Shown here in pieces: positions 43,623-53,756 of a stretch of 64,000 nt of DNA. The first letter of the stretch is position 1; every line of letters starts with the position of its first letter. The notes beneath the pieces are model-generated. The model ran no database searches, was not told the DNA's origin, and worked only from the letters and a program-made list of their open reading frames with translations. The DNA comes from Gottfriedia acidiceleris. Lineage in GTDB: Bacteria; Bacillota; Bacilli; Bacillales; Bacillaceae_G. Where the stretch lies: positions 62,001 to 126,000 of the forward strand of contig NZ_SCFN01000015.1 in assembly GCF_004138285.1 (NCBI RefSeq), read 5' to 3'. Both the position numbers and the translations under genes were made by a program.

Positions 43623-44372
43623 CTACACAAAACCTAAATAACTTTTAGTAATATAAGGATAAATAATTTTGCCATTTAAACCGTACTTATCAAATAAATT
43701 TGTAAGTGCAGTTCTATATGGTTCAAATTCTTTTTCCCCACTTAATGGAGAAAAAGAAGAAGATAAGTTTCTACCTAGAAATCCTTCTAAATCCATTTCC
43801 AAATCATTTCTATAAACCATTGTTTCATAAATTTCGTTTTTAAAAAATTGGTTAGTAACATCTGGCGTATCTTCTATTCCACCACTAAACCCTTTAAACT
43901 TAGGACAAGTTTCTTTACAAATCTCCCGCAATTCAATCATTAATGGATTTATTAAATCTTTACTATTCCAAACTAGAGATACTTTTGAATTCTTTTTTAG
44001 GATCCGTTTACATTCTAACCGGAATTTTTCTTTATCAAACCAATGAAATGCTTGCGCTACTGTTATTAAATCAACACTATTATTTTTTAAAGAAGTATTT
44101 TCAGCTGTTGCATTAATTGACTTATATTGATCATATAACTCCAAAGTCTTCTCAGCGATCCCTCGCATATCATCATTTGGTTCAATTGCTAAAACATTTA
44201 ACTTTTTTACAAGTAAAAGTTTCGTTAAAATACCCGTACCTGAACCAATGTCTGCAATAACACTCCCCTCACCTAAATGATTTTCTGAGAGTAAATAATT
44301 GATATATTCATTCGGATAACTTGGGCGAAACTTCGAATATAAATCTGCTTTACCAGTAAAATTTTCAATCAA
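43623..44372 (-). CDS. Class I SAM-dependent methyltransferase
   Basis: 249 residues. SAM-binding motif I in VIADIGSGTGILTKLLL, the acidic end of strand 2 in LNVLAIEPNDDMRG, and the later motif VDLITVAQAFHWFDKEKFR, found in Methyltransf_11-type enzymes acting on small molecules. The start FTGKADLYSKFRPSYPNEYI is characteristic. TTG start with AAGGTG about 10 bases upstream. It lies 36 bases downstream of the ABC exporter and may be co-transcribed. Substrate unknown. Confidence 0.88.
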   Translation of the reverse strand: MIENFTGKADLYSKFRPSYPNEYINYLLSENHLGEGSVIADIGSGTGILTKLLLVKKLNVLAIEPNDDMRGIAEKTLELYDQYKSINATAENTSLKNNSVDLITVAQAFHWFDKEKFRLECKRILKKNSKVSLVWNSKDLINPLMIELREICKETCPKFKGFSGGIEDTPDVTNQFFKNEIYETMVYRNDLEMDLEGFLGRNLSSSFSPLSGEKEFEPYRTALTNLFDKYGLNGKIIYPYITKSYLGFV

Positions 44373-44408
44373 TATAAAAACACCTTCTTTTCAAAAATGT
44401 TTTTTGTG

Positions 44409-46121
44409 TTAAATTTGATGAGCATGAAGTCTGGCAAAAATTCCATCTTCCTGTGAAAGTAGTTCTGTATGAGTACCATCTTCAGCAATTCCTTCTTCAG
44501 TAATTACTAAAATTCGATCCGCTTTTTTAATTGTGCCTAATCGATGGGCAATAACTAATGTTGTTCGATCTTTAGATAAATCATTCAATGCCTCTTGAAT
44601 AATTGCTTCCGTTTCTGTATCTAATGCCGAAGTAGCTTCATCTAATATTAGGATTGGTGGATTTTTCAAAAACATTCTAGCAATTGCTAATCGTTGTTTT
44701 TGTCCTCCAGAAAGCTTTAAACCTCTTTCACCTATTTGAGTTTCATAACCATCAGGCAATGAAGCAATCAAATCAGTTAAGTGGGCTTTTCTAGCTGCTT
44801 CTTCTATTTCTTCTTCGGTTGCATTTAACTTACCGTAAGCTATATTTTCTTTTAATGTACCTGTAAATAAAAAGACATCCTGTTGTACGATTCCGATATT
44901 TGATCGCAATGATTCTTTCGTCATGTTTCGAATATCAATTCCATCAATTGTGATCGCACCGTTTAAAACATCATAAAATCTTGGAATTAATGAGCAAATT
45001 GTTGTTTTCCCAGCTCCTGAAGGACCTACAAAGGCAATTGTTTTACCGGCCTCAATAGAGAAGGAAAGATCATTTAAGATTCTACGTTTGTTTTCGTAAC
45101 CAAAAGAAACATTTTTGAACTTAATATCCCCTCTTAAATTAATTACTTCAATTGCATCAGGAGTATTTACAATGTCTGGCTCATTATCAATCAATTCAGT
45201 AAAACGTTTAAAGCCCGCCATACCCTTTGGATATAATTCAAGTAAAGCACTTATCTTATCAATCGGTTTAAATAAAATATTTAAATATAAAATAAACGCT
45301 ACTAATTCACCATACGATAAAATTTTCGTAAAACTTAACCAAGCTCCAAAAACTAGAATTACAAGTGTCATTAACCGAGTAGATACATAGATTCCTAATA
45401 AATTCACGCTCATTACTTTATAAGCTTTTAGTTTCGTTTTACGGAAGTATTGGTTATTTTTATTAAATCGTTTCATTTCATATTGTTCATTAGTGAAAGA
45501 TTGAACTACCCTTACCCCTGAAACACTATCTTCAACTTGCGCATTTACATTCGCAATATTTCCATACATTTTACTCCATGAATTATTCATTTTCATGTTT
45601 GAGTATGAAATCAACCAAACTAAAAATGGAACGATTATGATTGCTACTAATGCAAGCTTCACATTAATTGTTAGCATAATCCAAAATGCACCGATGAAGG
45701 TCATAATTGCAATAAATAAATCCTCTGGACCATGGTGCGCTAATTCACCAATATCCATTAAATCATTTGTAATACGGCTCATTATATGACCAGTCTTCGT
45801 ATTATCAAAGAAACGAAAAGATTGACGTTGAACATGATTAAATAACTCACGACGCATATCAGTCTCAATATTAATACCAAGTTTATGGCCCCAATAATTC
45901 ACAACAAATTGCATACCAGAACTTACTAAATAAAGTAGTAAAAGTCCGATACTGATCGAGATAATTTTACTCCAATTCCCTTCCGGCAGCAGTTTATCGA
46001 TAAACCAAGACACTGCTAAAGGAAATCCAAGTTCCATTAACCCTACTAATAATGCACAGAAAAAGTCTATATAGAATAGCTTTTTGTGCGGGCGATAATA
46101 ACTAAAAAAACGTTTAATCAA
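44409..46121 (-). CDS. ABC exporter, fused permease and ATPase (MsbA/multidrug type)
   Basis: 570 residues, a half-transporter. Six-helix membrane domain (~1-310), with the coupling-region motif MRRELFNHVQRQSFRFFDNT and TGHIMSRITNDL. Nucleotide-binding domain with Walker A AFVGPSGAGKTTICSLIPRF, Q-loop VQQDVFLF, signature LSGGQKQRLAIAR, Walker B ILILDEATSALD and H-loop VIAHRLGTI. A homodimer is expected because no partner gene is adjacent. TTG start preceded by GAGGTG. Likely a drug or lipid exporter. Confidence 0.93.
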   Translation of the reverse strand: MIKRFFSYYRPHKKLFYIDFFCALLVGLMELGFPLAVSWFIDKLLPEGNWSKIISISIGLLLLYLVSSGMQFVVNYWGHKLGINIETDMRRELFNHVQRQSFRFFDNTKTGHIMSRITNDLMDIGELAHHGPEDLFIAIMTFIGAFWIMLTINVKLALVAIIIVPFLVWLISYSNMKMNNSWSKMYGNIANVNAQVEDSVSGVRVVQSFTNEQYEMKRFNKNNQYFRKTKLKAYKVMSVNLLGIYVSTRLMTLVILVFGAWLSFTKILSYGELVAFILYLNILFKPIDKISALLELYPKGMAGFKRFTELIDNEPDIVNTPDAIEVINLRGDIKFKNVSFGYENKRRILNDLSFSIEAGKTIAFVGPSGAGKTTICSLIPRFYDVLNGAITIDGIDIRNMTKESLRSNIGIVQQDVFLFTGTLKENIAYGKLNATEEEIEEAARKAHLTDLIASLPDGYETQIGERGLKLSGGQKQRLAIARMFLKNPPILILDEATSALDTETEAIIQEALNDLSKDRTTLVIAHRLGTIKKADRILVITEEGIAEDGTHTELLSQEDGIFARLHAHQI

Positions 46122-46455
46122 AATACGGCACCTCAGTTCTATTGAATTTCTAGTTTGTTAGATGTTAATACCTTACCACATGTGATTTATGTGTGCTATC
46201 ATTTCAGAATTTTCCAACTAAGCAACTAAAATATCGCAAAACTGAATTTTATTAAACAAGTATAAAAGACAAATTGTCTCATATTTTAGTAAAGTATGTA
46301 CTAATACATTTACCTCTTTAACTGTTCAGATGTCGAATTGTGCTTATAAATATTTTGTAAATTCTAAATAAAATGTATTTTATTTTCAAGATTAGTGTGT
46401 TACGATTCAACTTGCGTGTTACTGGATATTTTTACCATAAAGGAGGATAACTTGA
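46122..46455. other. Divergent promoter region between ABC and RND transporter genes
   Basis: 334 bases. Short inverted ACATGTGATTTATGTGTG-like sequences near 46178-46196 might be operators. No gene seen. Confidence 0.4.
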
Positions 46456-49400
46456 ATGTCGTGGTTTACAAAATGGGCCTTTAATAATAAAGCCGCCATT
46501 ACCTTTTTATCAGTTCTCATTTTATTAATTGGGGTACTAAGTTATAAAAAGCTTCCAATGGAATTTCTACCTGCTGCAGACCAACCAATTGTTTCTGTCA
46601 TTGTTATGGGCCAAGGTACTGATTCGAAAACAATGGAGGATCAAGTAACTACTCCGATCGAAAGTGCTGTCTCTGGTGTAAAAGGTAAAAGTCATATTTA
46701 TTCAAGCACAAGCAATGGTTTTTCAAAAATTGATGTATATTATGAATCAGGAACAAATATGAAGGACGCTAAACAAGAAGTCCAAGAATCTTTAAATAAA
46801 GTCATACTACCTCAAAATGTTAGTAAACCTACAATTGTTCAATTAAACACTTCCATGATCCCTATCGCAGATGTTGCAATCACTTTCGAGGATGGATTAA
46901 GTCCGAATAATATTGATTTTGCAAACAAAAAAGTTATTCCATATTTTAAAGACATAAAAGGCGTAGCTGACGTTCAAACGTACGGTACAGAAAAATCTTT
47001 TGTTTCTGTAAAAATCGATAATGCGAAGCTTGCGCAGAATAAAGTATCACTAGAAACTATCATGGGTATTATTCGCGGCCAAAATTCTGCAGTTTCAGTT
47101 GGCGAAGGTGTTATAAATGATAAAACTAGTAATATAAAGGTTGTTGGGAATTTAGACAATATAGACAAAGTAAAGAATCTTATGGTCGCTGATCATGTTA
47201 AATTAGCTGATATTGCAACTGTTGAAGTGAAAAAGCCAGCAAACAATCTAACAAGAATCAACGGAAAAGACGGATTATTATTAATCGTCACGAAGGATAG
47301 TAATTCTAATGCAGTTAGTATTACTAAGGATGTAAGAGAAGCTACTAAACACTTAAATAAAAAATATAAGAATATGAATTCAGATGTCATGGTTGCAACA
47401 TCAGATATGGTTAAGACTTCTGTACATGCAATGATTAAGGAAGTTTTACTTGGTGCATTATTTGCTACGATTGTCATCATGTTATTCTTAAGAAATGTAC
47501 GTTCAACACTAATTACCATTGTTTCAATTCCTCTATCGTTATGTTTAACATTATTTCTACTTGCGGAGTCTGGCATTACACTAAATGTTTTAACACTCGG
47601 TGGAGTAGCAGTAGCAGTTGGACGATTAGTTGATGATAGTATTGTAGTTATTGAGAATATTTTTAGAAAAACTCAATCAGAGAAATTTTCAGTCCAAATG
47701 ATTATTGACGCTACGAAAGAAGTCGGTAGTGCAATCACAGCCTCTACTTTAACGACTGTTGCTGTATTTTTACCAATAGGAATTATTAGCACGGGGCTTA
47801 AAGATTTCATGCTTCCATTTGCTTTAACCATTACTTACTCTTTATTAGCTTCATTATTTGTCGCATTGACGGTCGTCCCATTATTAAGTGCATTCTTCCT
47901 TAAAAAGGCTAAATTAAAAGCTCATAATCCTTCAGTACGATATAAAAAAGTTCTTAGTTGGTCATTGAATCATAAATGGGTAATTTTAGTCGTTTCATTG
48001 TTATTATTTGTCGGCTCAATTGGTACTTATTTCGCTATGCCAAAAGGTGCAACAGATAATTCTTCTTCAGACTTTGTTCAAACAACTTTAACGTATCCAA
48101 GTAATACACCAGTCGAAAAAGTAAAGGAAAACACTCTTAAACTAGAAAAGTATATTCTTGAACAAAAAGGTATTAAAGGAGTTTACACTCAATTAGGCAG
48201 TACAGCTGATGCAGCAAAATATGGAGACGTTCGCTCTTCTACCCAAGCAATCTATTTAATTACACTAGACGATAAAAAACTTACTGATCAAGTTGTCAAA
48301 AAAATCAATACACAAAAATCTAACTATGCGGATGCAGAATTAAGTACGATGGCATCTAGTTTATTTGGAGGATCTAAAACTCAAATTACTATCGATGTAG
48401 TCGGAAATAATCTAAATGATTTAGAGAATACCGCAAGTGAAATTAAAAATAAGATTAAAAATATTGATGGAGTTAAAAAGGTAACAACAAATGAGGAAGA
48501 TAAAAAAACTGTTTACTCATTAGATGTTGACCCTTCCAAAGGTAATGCTGAGCAACTATCGCAACAATTATTTGTTATGTTGAATCGAACTCCACTTGGA
48601 ACAGTTACAATTGATCAACAACCGACTGATGTTTATCTTGAACCAATATTAGAACCTAAATCTCCTGAGGATATCAAATCAGTACCGATTATGACTAAAA
48701 CCGGAATGATTCCAGTATCATCAGTAGCTACATTAAAAGTAGATGAAAAGCCTACTAATCTATACCATAAAGATGGCGATCCGTATTTAAGTATATCTGC
48801 CGAAGTAAAGCCAGATAAGCTTTCAAAAATTAATGCGGATTTAAATAAAGTTATTTTTGGAGATAAAAAATCAAAAGGCATGAAAATTGCTGATGGTGTA
48901 AATGTATACATTGGTGGGGCTCTTGCACAACAATCACAAGACTTCTCAGATCTATATATGATCATGCTTGTCTCAATCGGATTAGTTTTCCTAATCATGA
49001 TTATTACATTTAAAACATTCCGTGCACCAATTGCTATACTATGTTCTTTACCTTTAGCGGCGATTGGAGCTGTGCTTGGATTAATTATAAGTCGTATATC
49101 AGTTGAACCTACAGCACTATTAGGAGCACTGATGCTCATCGGAATTGTCGTGACAAACGCAATTGTATTACTAGACCGAGTAAAACAGAAAGAAAAACAA
49201 ATGATTCTTCGTGAAGCAATTATCGATGCTGCAGTAACTCGAATTCGACCAATTCTCATGACGGCTGTTGCTACAATTTGTGCAATGCTACCGCTACTAT
49301 TCAAAAAGGCCGAAACCGGTAGCCTTGTATCCCAAAGCCTTGCAGTTGTTGTAATTGGCGGATTAACTGTTTCAACATTATTAACACTAATTGTCATCCC

Positions 49401-49482
49401 TGTCATTTATGAGTTACTTTATTTTAGAAAATCTAGAAAACAGCGTAGACAACAAGATACTAGTAAGCCAGTAAGTTTGTAA
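46456..49482 (+). CDS. RND-family efflux transporter (AcrB/SwrC type)
   Basis: 1008 residues with two repeats, each made of a membrane helix, a large extracytoplasmic loop and about six helices. Family features: N-terminal TFLSVLILLIGVLSYKKLPM and EFLPAADQPIVSV; helix 4 GGVAVAVGRLVDDSIVVIEN with the proton-relay acidic residues; and in the second half MLIGIVVTNAIVLLDRVKQK and ILMTAVATICAMLPLLF. B. subtilis SwrC/YerP is the closest well-known type (surfactin tolerance, swarming). No periplasmic adaptor gene is adjacent, as usual in Gram-positives. The ATG follows AAAGGAGGATAACTTGA. Confidence 0.93.
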   Translation: MSWFTKWAFNNKAAITFLSVLILLIGVLSYKKLPMEFLPAADQPIVSVIVMGQGTDSKTMEDQVTTPIESAVSGVKGKSHIYSSTSNGFSKIDVYYESGTNMKDAKQEVQESLNKVILPQNVSKPTIVQLNTSMIPIADVAITFEDGLSPNNIDFANKKVIPYFKDIKGVADVQTYGTEKSFVSVKIDNAKLAQNKVSLETIMGIIRGQNSAVSVGEGVINDKTSNIKVVGNLDNIDKVKNLMVADHVKLADIATVEVKKPANNLTRINGKDGLLLIVTKDSNSNAVSITKDVREATKHLNKKYKNMNSDVMVATSDMVKTSVHAMIKEVLLGALFATIVIMLFLRNVRSTLITIVSIPLSLCLTLFLLAESGITLNVLTLGGVAVAVGRLVDDSIVVIENIFRKTQSEKFSVQMIIDATKEVGSAITASTLTTVAVFLPIGIISTGLKDFMLPFALTITYSLLASLFVALTVVPLLSAFFLKKAKLKAHNPSVRYKKVLSWSLNHKWVILVVSLLLFVGSIGTYFAMPKGATDNSSSDFVQTTLTYPSNTPVEKVKENTLKLEKYILEQKGIKGVYTQLGSTADAAKYGDVRSSTQAIYLITLDDKKLTDQVVKKINTQKSNYADAELSTMASSLFGGSKTQITIDVVGNNLNDLENTASEIKNKIKNIDGVKKVTTNEEDKKTVYSLDVDPSKGNAEQLSQQLFVMLNRTPLGTVTIDQQPTDVYLEPILEPKSPEDIKSVPIMTKTGMIPVSSVATLKVDEKPTNLYHKDGDPYLSISAEVKPDKLSKINADLNKVIFGDKKSKGMKIADGVNVYIGGALAQQSQDFSDLYMIMLVSIGLVFLIMIITFKTFRAPIAILCSLPLAAIGAVLGLIISRISVEPTALLGALMLIGIVVTNAIVLLDRVKQKEKQMILREAIIDAAVTRIRPILMTAVATICAMLPLLFKKAETGSLVSQSLAVVVIGGLTVSTLLTLIVIPVIYELLYFRKSRKQRRQQDTSKPVSL

Positions 49483-49488
49483 ATAAAT

Positions 49489-49527
49489 AAGGGATATCTC
49501 GAAGTTTTTGAGATATCCCATTTTTTT
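49489..49527 (+). terminator. Terminator of the RND gene
   Basis: GGGATATCTC pairs with GAGATATCCC, then TTTTTTT. Confidence 0.88.
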
Positions 49528-49578
49528 GGTTAAAGATCATTCACGAATACTTTGTGAACTCGGCTTAATTCAACTATA

Positions 49579-49620
49579 AACAAAAAACACAAGGAAAATG
49601 GATTTACCTTGTGTTTCTTG
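49579..49620. terminator. Terminator of the RRNPP-peptide operon
   Basis: AAACACAAGG/CCTTGTGTTT. On the minus strand it lies 15 bases past the peptide gene stop and is followed by TTTTTTG. Confidence 0.82.
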
Positions 49621-49632
49621 TTTATATCCCCA

Positions 49633-49785
49633 TCAACTTCCTGGAGGTTTTGGATCATCTTCCATCTTATTGGATGCGTAAATTTCATTGTTTGGCGAAT
49701 GATGACTTTGAATAGTATTTACTCCTACACTCACCAGCACAGTGATAATTAGGGAAAGAGTGATAAGTTTAATCTTCTTTTTCAT
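49633..49785 (-). CDS. Phr/NprX-like secreted signalling peptide precursor
   Basis: 50 residues. A basic start and hydrophobic core (MKKKIKLITLSLIITVLVSV) form an export signal. A short hydrophilic tail HHSPNNEIYASNKMEDDPKP then PGS follows. Its ATG overlaps the regulator's stop codon (ATGA), and GGAG lies 7-8 bases before it, so the two are translationally coupled. This is the standard layout of RRNPP receptor/peptide pairs, in which the pro-peptide is exported, trimmed and re-imported through an oligopeptide permease. The active part is probably within the last 5-9 residues (EDDPKPPGS). The exact peptide is not predictable with certainty. Confidence 0.8.
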   Translation of the reverse strand: MKKKIKLITLSLIITVLVSVGVNTIQSHHSPNNEIYASNKMEDDPKPPGS

Positions 49786-51041
49786 CTGAGAACTCCTTTA
49801 TTATGTGTCTTCTTCATTTGATGTAAACTGATTTGTAAATACTTATTAGCTAAAAGTGGGTCGCCTTGTCTTTGGTAATATTCGGCAATTCGTTCACTGT
49901 ATTCATAAACCTTCATTCGATTACCGTATTTCTCCATAATTGGTAAGCCGTCTGCCATTAAATACCGGATTAGTGCCCTCTCTTCATTTTTTGCTTCAAA
50001 ATATAATACTCGTAATTTCACATATTCTAATTTTGTTGTATCTTCAAATGACTCTAGTTCCTGATCTAGCATATTCACAACTTGTTCATTTTTTTGTAGC
50101 TTTAGCAAATGAGTAGCAATATTTCCTAATGTAAGGTAATAACTCTCAGTATATTTCTCTATTAACGCAAGTGATTTATAATAACACTCCAACGCTTTTT
50201 CTGAAAAATTTTGAGTACCATATAAAAAACCTAAATTATGCCAAGCCATTTCTTCAATTGTTGTGTTTTGAATTAATTCTGCATCATCTAGTATTTCTTT
50301 TAATAAATTTTCTGCTCTTTCATATTCACCTGTTTCAGTTAAATGGATTGATAAAATTGTTTTCACATCTAACATTCTAATAATATTATTCCTTTTTTTA
50401 AAAACTTCTAGCGCTTTATTGCCGAAATAGATTGCTAATGCAGATTGTCCTAATCTACAATGCATTAAGGATTTTAAATAATAATATTCAGTTATTTCAT
50501 CTCGATACAGTTTCCTTAAATCTTTTACTTCTTCTAGTAAATCTAAAGATTTAATAAAATTATTCCTTTTATGATTAAAAATTGCATTTAATACATTCCA
50601 AACAAATAGTTCAAATTCAGAAAACATCTTCGTATTTTGACCCATTTTTTCAATCAATTGCTCTGCCAAATCGACCTGATTTAAAAACAAAGTATACCTT
50701 AACATGTATAATTCATATACATAAAGCAATTCCGTATATTGGACAAACTCTTTATATTCCGTGAGGTCTAGATAGAGTGTATTTGCTTTTTTATGATGCA
50801 GTCGTTCCATTGCGTCATAGAACTCCTGTAGTTTTATTTTAATATGATTAACTTTATTTTTTTCATCTTCAACTGATATACCTAACTTCATACACAATAA
50901 GTTTAAAGTTTCGATATTAACCTCTTTTGAGTTGTTCTCAATCTTACTTAAATGAGAAATTGAACAAATTCCATCACATAGTTGCTCTTGTGTCATCTGT
51001 TGTTTTTTTCGATGGTAATTAATAATTTTTCCAATTTTCAT
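49782..51041 (-). CDS. RRNPP-family quorum-sensing regulator (NprR/PlcR-like)
   Basis: 419 residues, close to NprR (~423). N-terminal XRE-type HTH (KIGKIINYHRKKQQMTQEQL, CDGICSISHLSKIENNSKEV), then a long helical region of TPR repeats (IEEMAWHNLGFLYGTQNFSE, KALECYYKSLALIEKYTESY, GDPLLANKYLQISL) that binds the cognate peptide. The peptide gene overlaps its 3' end. In B. cereus-type bacteria such regulators control secreted proteases and other degradative enzymes at high cell density or during the switch to sporulation. The targets here are unknown. The SD is weak and AT-rich (TAAGGAAAATATCT before ATG). Confidence 0.9.
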   Translation of the reverse strand: MKIGKIINYHRKKQQMTQEQLCDGICSISHLSKIENNSKEVNIETLNLLCMKLGISVEDEKNKVNHIKIKLQEFYDAMERLHHKKANTLYLDLTEYKEFVQYTELLYVYELYMLRYTLFLNQVDLAEQLIEKMGQNTKMFSEFELFVWNVLNAIFNHKRNNFIKSLDLLEEVKDLRKLYRDEITEYYYLKSLMHCRLGQSALAIYFGNKALEVFKKRNNIIRMLDVKTILSIHLTETGEYERAENLLKEILDDAELIQNTTIEEMAWHNLGFLYGTQNFSEKALECYYKSLALIEKYTESYYLTLGNIATHLLKLQKNEQVVNMLDQELESFEDTTKLEYVKLRVLYFEAKNEERALIRYLMADGLPIMEKYGNRMKVYEYSERIAEYYQRQGDPLLANKYLQISLHQMKKTHNKGVLR

Positions 51042-51164
51042 AGATATTTTCCTTAAATATTATTTTAATATTGTTAATATTCATTATAGTGTAAAACTAC
51101 TCCTATTTCATCTTACATTTTTTCCCATGATTATAAAACTCTAATTATATATATATACTAAAAA

Positions 51165-51200
51165 AAAAGCATAGAGCCCATTTCAGACTCTATGCTAGTA
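51165..51200 (-). terminator. Terminator of the chitobiose-type PTS operon
   Basis: AGCATAGAG/CTCTATGCT stem with TTTTTTTTT on the minus strand, just after chbG. Confidence 0.88.
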
Positions 51201-51211
51201 ATTAAATTACC

Positions 51212-51919
51212 CTATAATAAATCAATCTCTTTTGGTAGTTTAACAGCAGATAAAATTAGCGTCTCCTTTACTCGATCTTTAGCGTAAGAGGAATTGTTTA
51301 GTATCTCGTAATCAAGATAACCAGGATGACACATGACTTCAACAGATTGACCGTCCTGAACGCGTGTTATTATCTTTTCAAAATAGTCATCCGTCACGCC
51401 TTCCCCATAGAAATCATGAAGAAAAACATCCGTAAAAGGAGCGATTCCTTGTAAAGCATTTTCAGAAATGCGTCTAGCACTTAAATTATATTTTTGAGCT
51501 AACTTCTGTACGACTGGTAAAAACTCAGGTACGGTATGAACATGGTGGTGGCTATCAAAATGAGTTGGTTTTAGTCCCAATTCTAAGAATTTTTCTATTT
51601 GTGCAGTCCATTCTCTTTCTAATTCATCTAGTGATATATTTTTATCTTCAAAGAATTCATGTCGACTTTTAAAGTTACCATTTTCATTAACAAGTGTTGG
51701 AACATCATTTAATAGTGGCTTTCCACAAGTTAGAACAAGATGGATTCCTACTTGAAGGCTAGGATTTTCTTTTGCTAGCTCTACTGCGTGACTTACGCCG
51801 GGCATATTCATCATCATCGTAGCTGAGTTAACAACTCCATTTTTATGTGCATCAATTATTCCATAATTAATTCCCCTTGAATAGCCAAAATCATCTGCAT
51901 TCACAATTAGTTTAATCAT
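51212..51919 (-). CDS. chbG: Chitooligosaccharide deacetylase ChbG (YdjC family)
   Basis: 235 residues. Zn-dependent carbohydrate deacetylase: [20 protein letters not shown] with the metal-binding [36 protein letters not shown] with metal His residues, and [10 protein letters not shown]. In E. coli ChbG removes one acetyl group from chitobiose-6-phosphate before ChbF can cleave it. It overlaps the upstream GH4 gene by 8 bases. It is the best evidence that this operon handles chitobiose or another N-acetylated disaccharide. Confidence 0.93.
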   Translation of the reverse strand: MIKLIVNADDFGYSRGINYGIIDAHKNGVVNSATMMMNMPGVSHAVELAKENPSLQVGIHLVLTCGKPLLNDVPTLVNENGNFKSRHEFFEDKNISLDELEREWTAQIEKFLELGLKPTHFDSHHHVHTVPEFLPVVQKLAQKYNLSARRISENALQGIAPFTDVFLHDFYGEGVTDDYFEKIITRVQDGQSVEVMCHPGYLDYEILNNSSYAKDRVKETLILSAVKLPKEIDLL

Positions 51920-53246
51920 TTACATTCACCTCTTTAAAAAATTGAGGTAAGTATTTCTTGTGTGCTTCTAACATTTCATCAACAATTTCCTTAGCAACTT
52001 TATCAGATGCAACTAACGGGTTAATCGTTAACGCTAGAATTGCCAAATCATAATCACCAGTCACCGCCGCTTCACAAGCTACTCTTTCAAATGATTTGAT
52101 TTGTTGAACGAGCCCCCTTACAGATACCGGTAGATCCCCCATTACGATTGGTTTTGGCCCATCCTTTGTGATAACACAGCTAACCTCTACTGCTGAGTCG
52201 TTAGGAATACTGGCAATCGAACCATTATTCATCGTATTAACTGGTTGAATATCACCTTTATCATTATAAATAGAAGAAATTAAGCGAACCGCTGCATCAC
52301 TGTAATAAGCTCCACCTCTTTTTTCAAGTTGAGGTGGTTTGATTGATAGATTTGGATCTTTATAAAGTTCAAAAAGATCATCCTCTAATTTTTTAACAAC
52401 TTCAGCACGAGTTCCTACAGTTTCGGCATTTTTAATATCCTTTTCAACCATCTCACGAGTTTTATAATAATAGTTATGATATGGACAAGGTAGTGCGTTT
52501 AAAGCACGAAGAAACTCAGGTTCCCATCCATATCCTTGAATATTCTTAACAAAACTAGAGTTTTCCGGATTCGTTAATAATTCAATGACTTGATCTTTTA
52601 CACTTTCGCCGTCAACAAATACATCAAGCCCATAAACCATATGATTTAATCCAGCAAAATCAATTCGTACGCGAGAATGCTCGACATTTAATAATTTGGC
52701 AATTCCCATTTCCATTCCAATTGGGACATTACATAAACCTACTACTTTTCGATGGTCGGTGTAACGAAGTACCGCCTCAGTAACCATACCAGCAGGATTT
52801 GTAAAATTAACTAACCACGCATTGGGACAAAGCTCCCTCATATCTTTTACAATATCTAAAATTACTGGAATTGTTCGCAAACCTTTAAATAATCCTCCTG
52901 GTCCATTTGTTTCTTGACCAAGTACACCATATTTTAAAGGTATTCTTTCATCCTTTGCTCTCGCATCTAACAAACCAACGCGGAATTGCGTTGTAACAAA
53001 GTCAGCATCTTTAAGTGCCTTTTTTCGATCAAGTGTCAAATGAACTTCTACAGGAAGACCTGCCTTTTGAAACATTCGTTTTGCTAATTGACCAACAATC
53101 TCTAATTTCTCTTTGCCTTCTTCAACATCTACAAGCCATAGCTCTCGTAATGGAAGCTCATTGTACCGCTTAATAAAACCTTCTACTAACTCTGGAGTAT
53201 AACTTGAGCCTCCACCAATTGTCGCAATTTTGATTGATTTACTCAT
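51912..53246 (-). CDS. GH4 6-phospho-beta-glycosidase (ChbF/CelF-like)
   Basis: 444 residues. NAD-binding [20 protein letters not shown], Cys ligand in [12 protein letters not shown], His ligand in [14 protein letters not shown] and [15 protein letters not shown]. Strong resemblance to the enzyme at 28.1 kb over its whole length shows the two are paralogues. Together with ChbG and the three PTS components it forms a chb-like pathway. AAAGGAGG lies 10 bases before ATG. Confidence 0.93.
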   Translation of the reverse strand: MSKSIKIATIGGGSSYTPELVEGFIKRYNELPLRELWLVDVEEGKEKLEIVGQLAKRMFQKAGLPVEVHLTLDRKKALKDADFVTTQFRVGLLDARAKDERIPLKYGVLGQETNGPGGLFKGLRTIPVILDIVKDMRELCPNAWLVNFTNPAGMVTEAVLRYTDHRKVVGLCNVPIGMEMGIAKLLNVEHSRVRIDFAGLNHMVYGLDVFVDGESVKDQVIELLTNPENSSFVKNIQGYGWEPEFLRALNALPCPYHNYYYKTREMVEKDIKNAETVGTRAEVVKKLEDDLFELYKDPNLSIKPPQLEKRGGAYYSDAAVRLISSIYNDKGDIQPVNTMNNGSIASIPNDSAVEVSCVITKDGPKPIVMGDLPVSVRGLVQQIKSFERVACEAAVTGDYDLAILALTINPLVASDKVAKEIVDEMLEAHKKYLPQFFKEVNVND

Positions 53247-53263
53247 ACTATGTAAACCTCCTT

Positions 53264-53584
53264 TTATTGGTTGCTTACTTCTTGCCGTAGTTCAATAATC
53301 TCCCTTGCTAAATCTTTAAGCGTCATTGCTGTCATTAAATGATCTTGTGCATGAATTAATAGAATTGGTGTATCAAAATCTTCTCCACCAGCCTCTGCCT
53401 GAATCAATTGAGTTTGAAAGCGATGTGCTTGACTAAACTCGCGATCTGCCTCTGAAAGCTTCTCAAAAGCTAGCTCAAAATTTTTTTCCTTTGCTGCATA
53501 GATTCCCTCCATTGAAAGACTTCTAGCATTTCCACTATGCAAGATTAACTGAAAGGAAAGGTTGTACAATTCTTCTTTTGTCAC
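53264..53584 (-). CDS. PTS lactose/cellobiose family IIA component
   Basis: 106 residues; active His in ILLIHAQDHLMTAMTLKDLA and family segment LILHSGNARSLSMEGIYAAK. The GTG at 53584 is preferred because AAAGGGTG lies 8 bases upstream; the GTG at 53593 overlaps this SD. Paralogue of the IIA at 27.8 kb. Confidence 0.92.
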   Translation of the reverse strand: MTKEELYNLSFQLILHSGNARSLSMEGIYAAKEKNFELAFEKLSEADREFSQAHRFQTQLIQAEAGGEDFDTPILLIHAQDHLMTAMTLKDLAREIIELRQEVSNQ

Positions 53585-53628
53585 TAGAATCACACCCTTT
53601 ACTAGAATTTAAGAAAACAATACCAAGA

Positions 53629-53745
53629 GCCTGCCTATAGGCAAGCTTCCAGTGTGTTTACGTAGAATCAAAACTCCTTGTAATCTGATTGATTGAAAAC
53701 AAGCTCTTTCCAATTGTTTGGGAGCCTGCTTGAAAGCAAGCCCCT
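53629..53745. promoter_or_regulatory. Two related hairpins in the IIC-IIA gap
   Basis: GCCTGCCTATAGGCAAGC (53629-53646) and GAGCCTGCTTGAAAGCAAGC (53723-53742) both form stems with the same GCCTGC/GCAAGC outer arms. They lie within the 172-base gap inside the operon. The minus strand has no good U-tract after them, so they look like mRNA processing or stability elements; the second could terminate in the plus direction. Confidence 0.5.
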
Positions 53746-53756
53746 TTTTGCATTTC

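Noticed and set aside
48633-49406. 257-codon minus-strand frame opposite the RND gene
   Set aside because: It is the antisense shadow of a well-supported transporter; its length comes from the codon bias of the real gene.
53721-53750. Rho-independent terminator for the PTS IIC gene
   Set aside because: The T-run lies on the plus-strand side, so on the minus strand it would not terminate; listed as a hairpin only.
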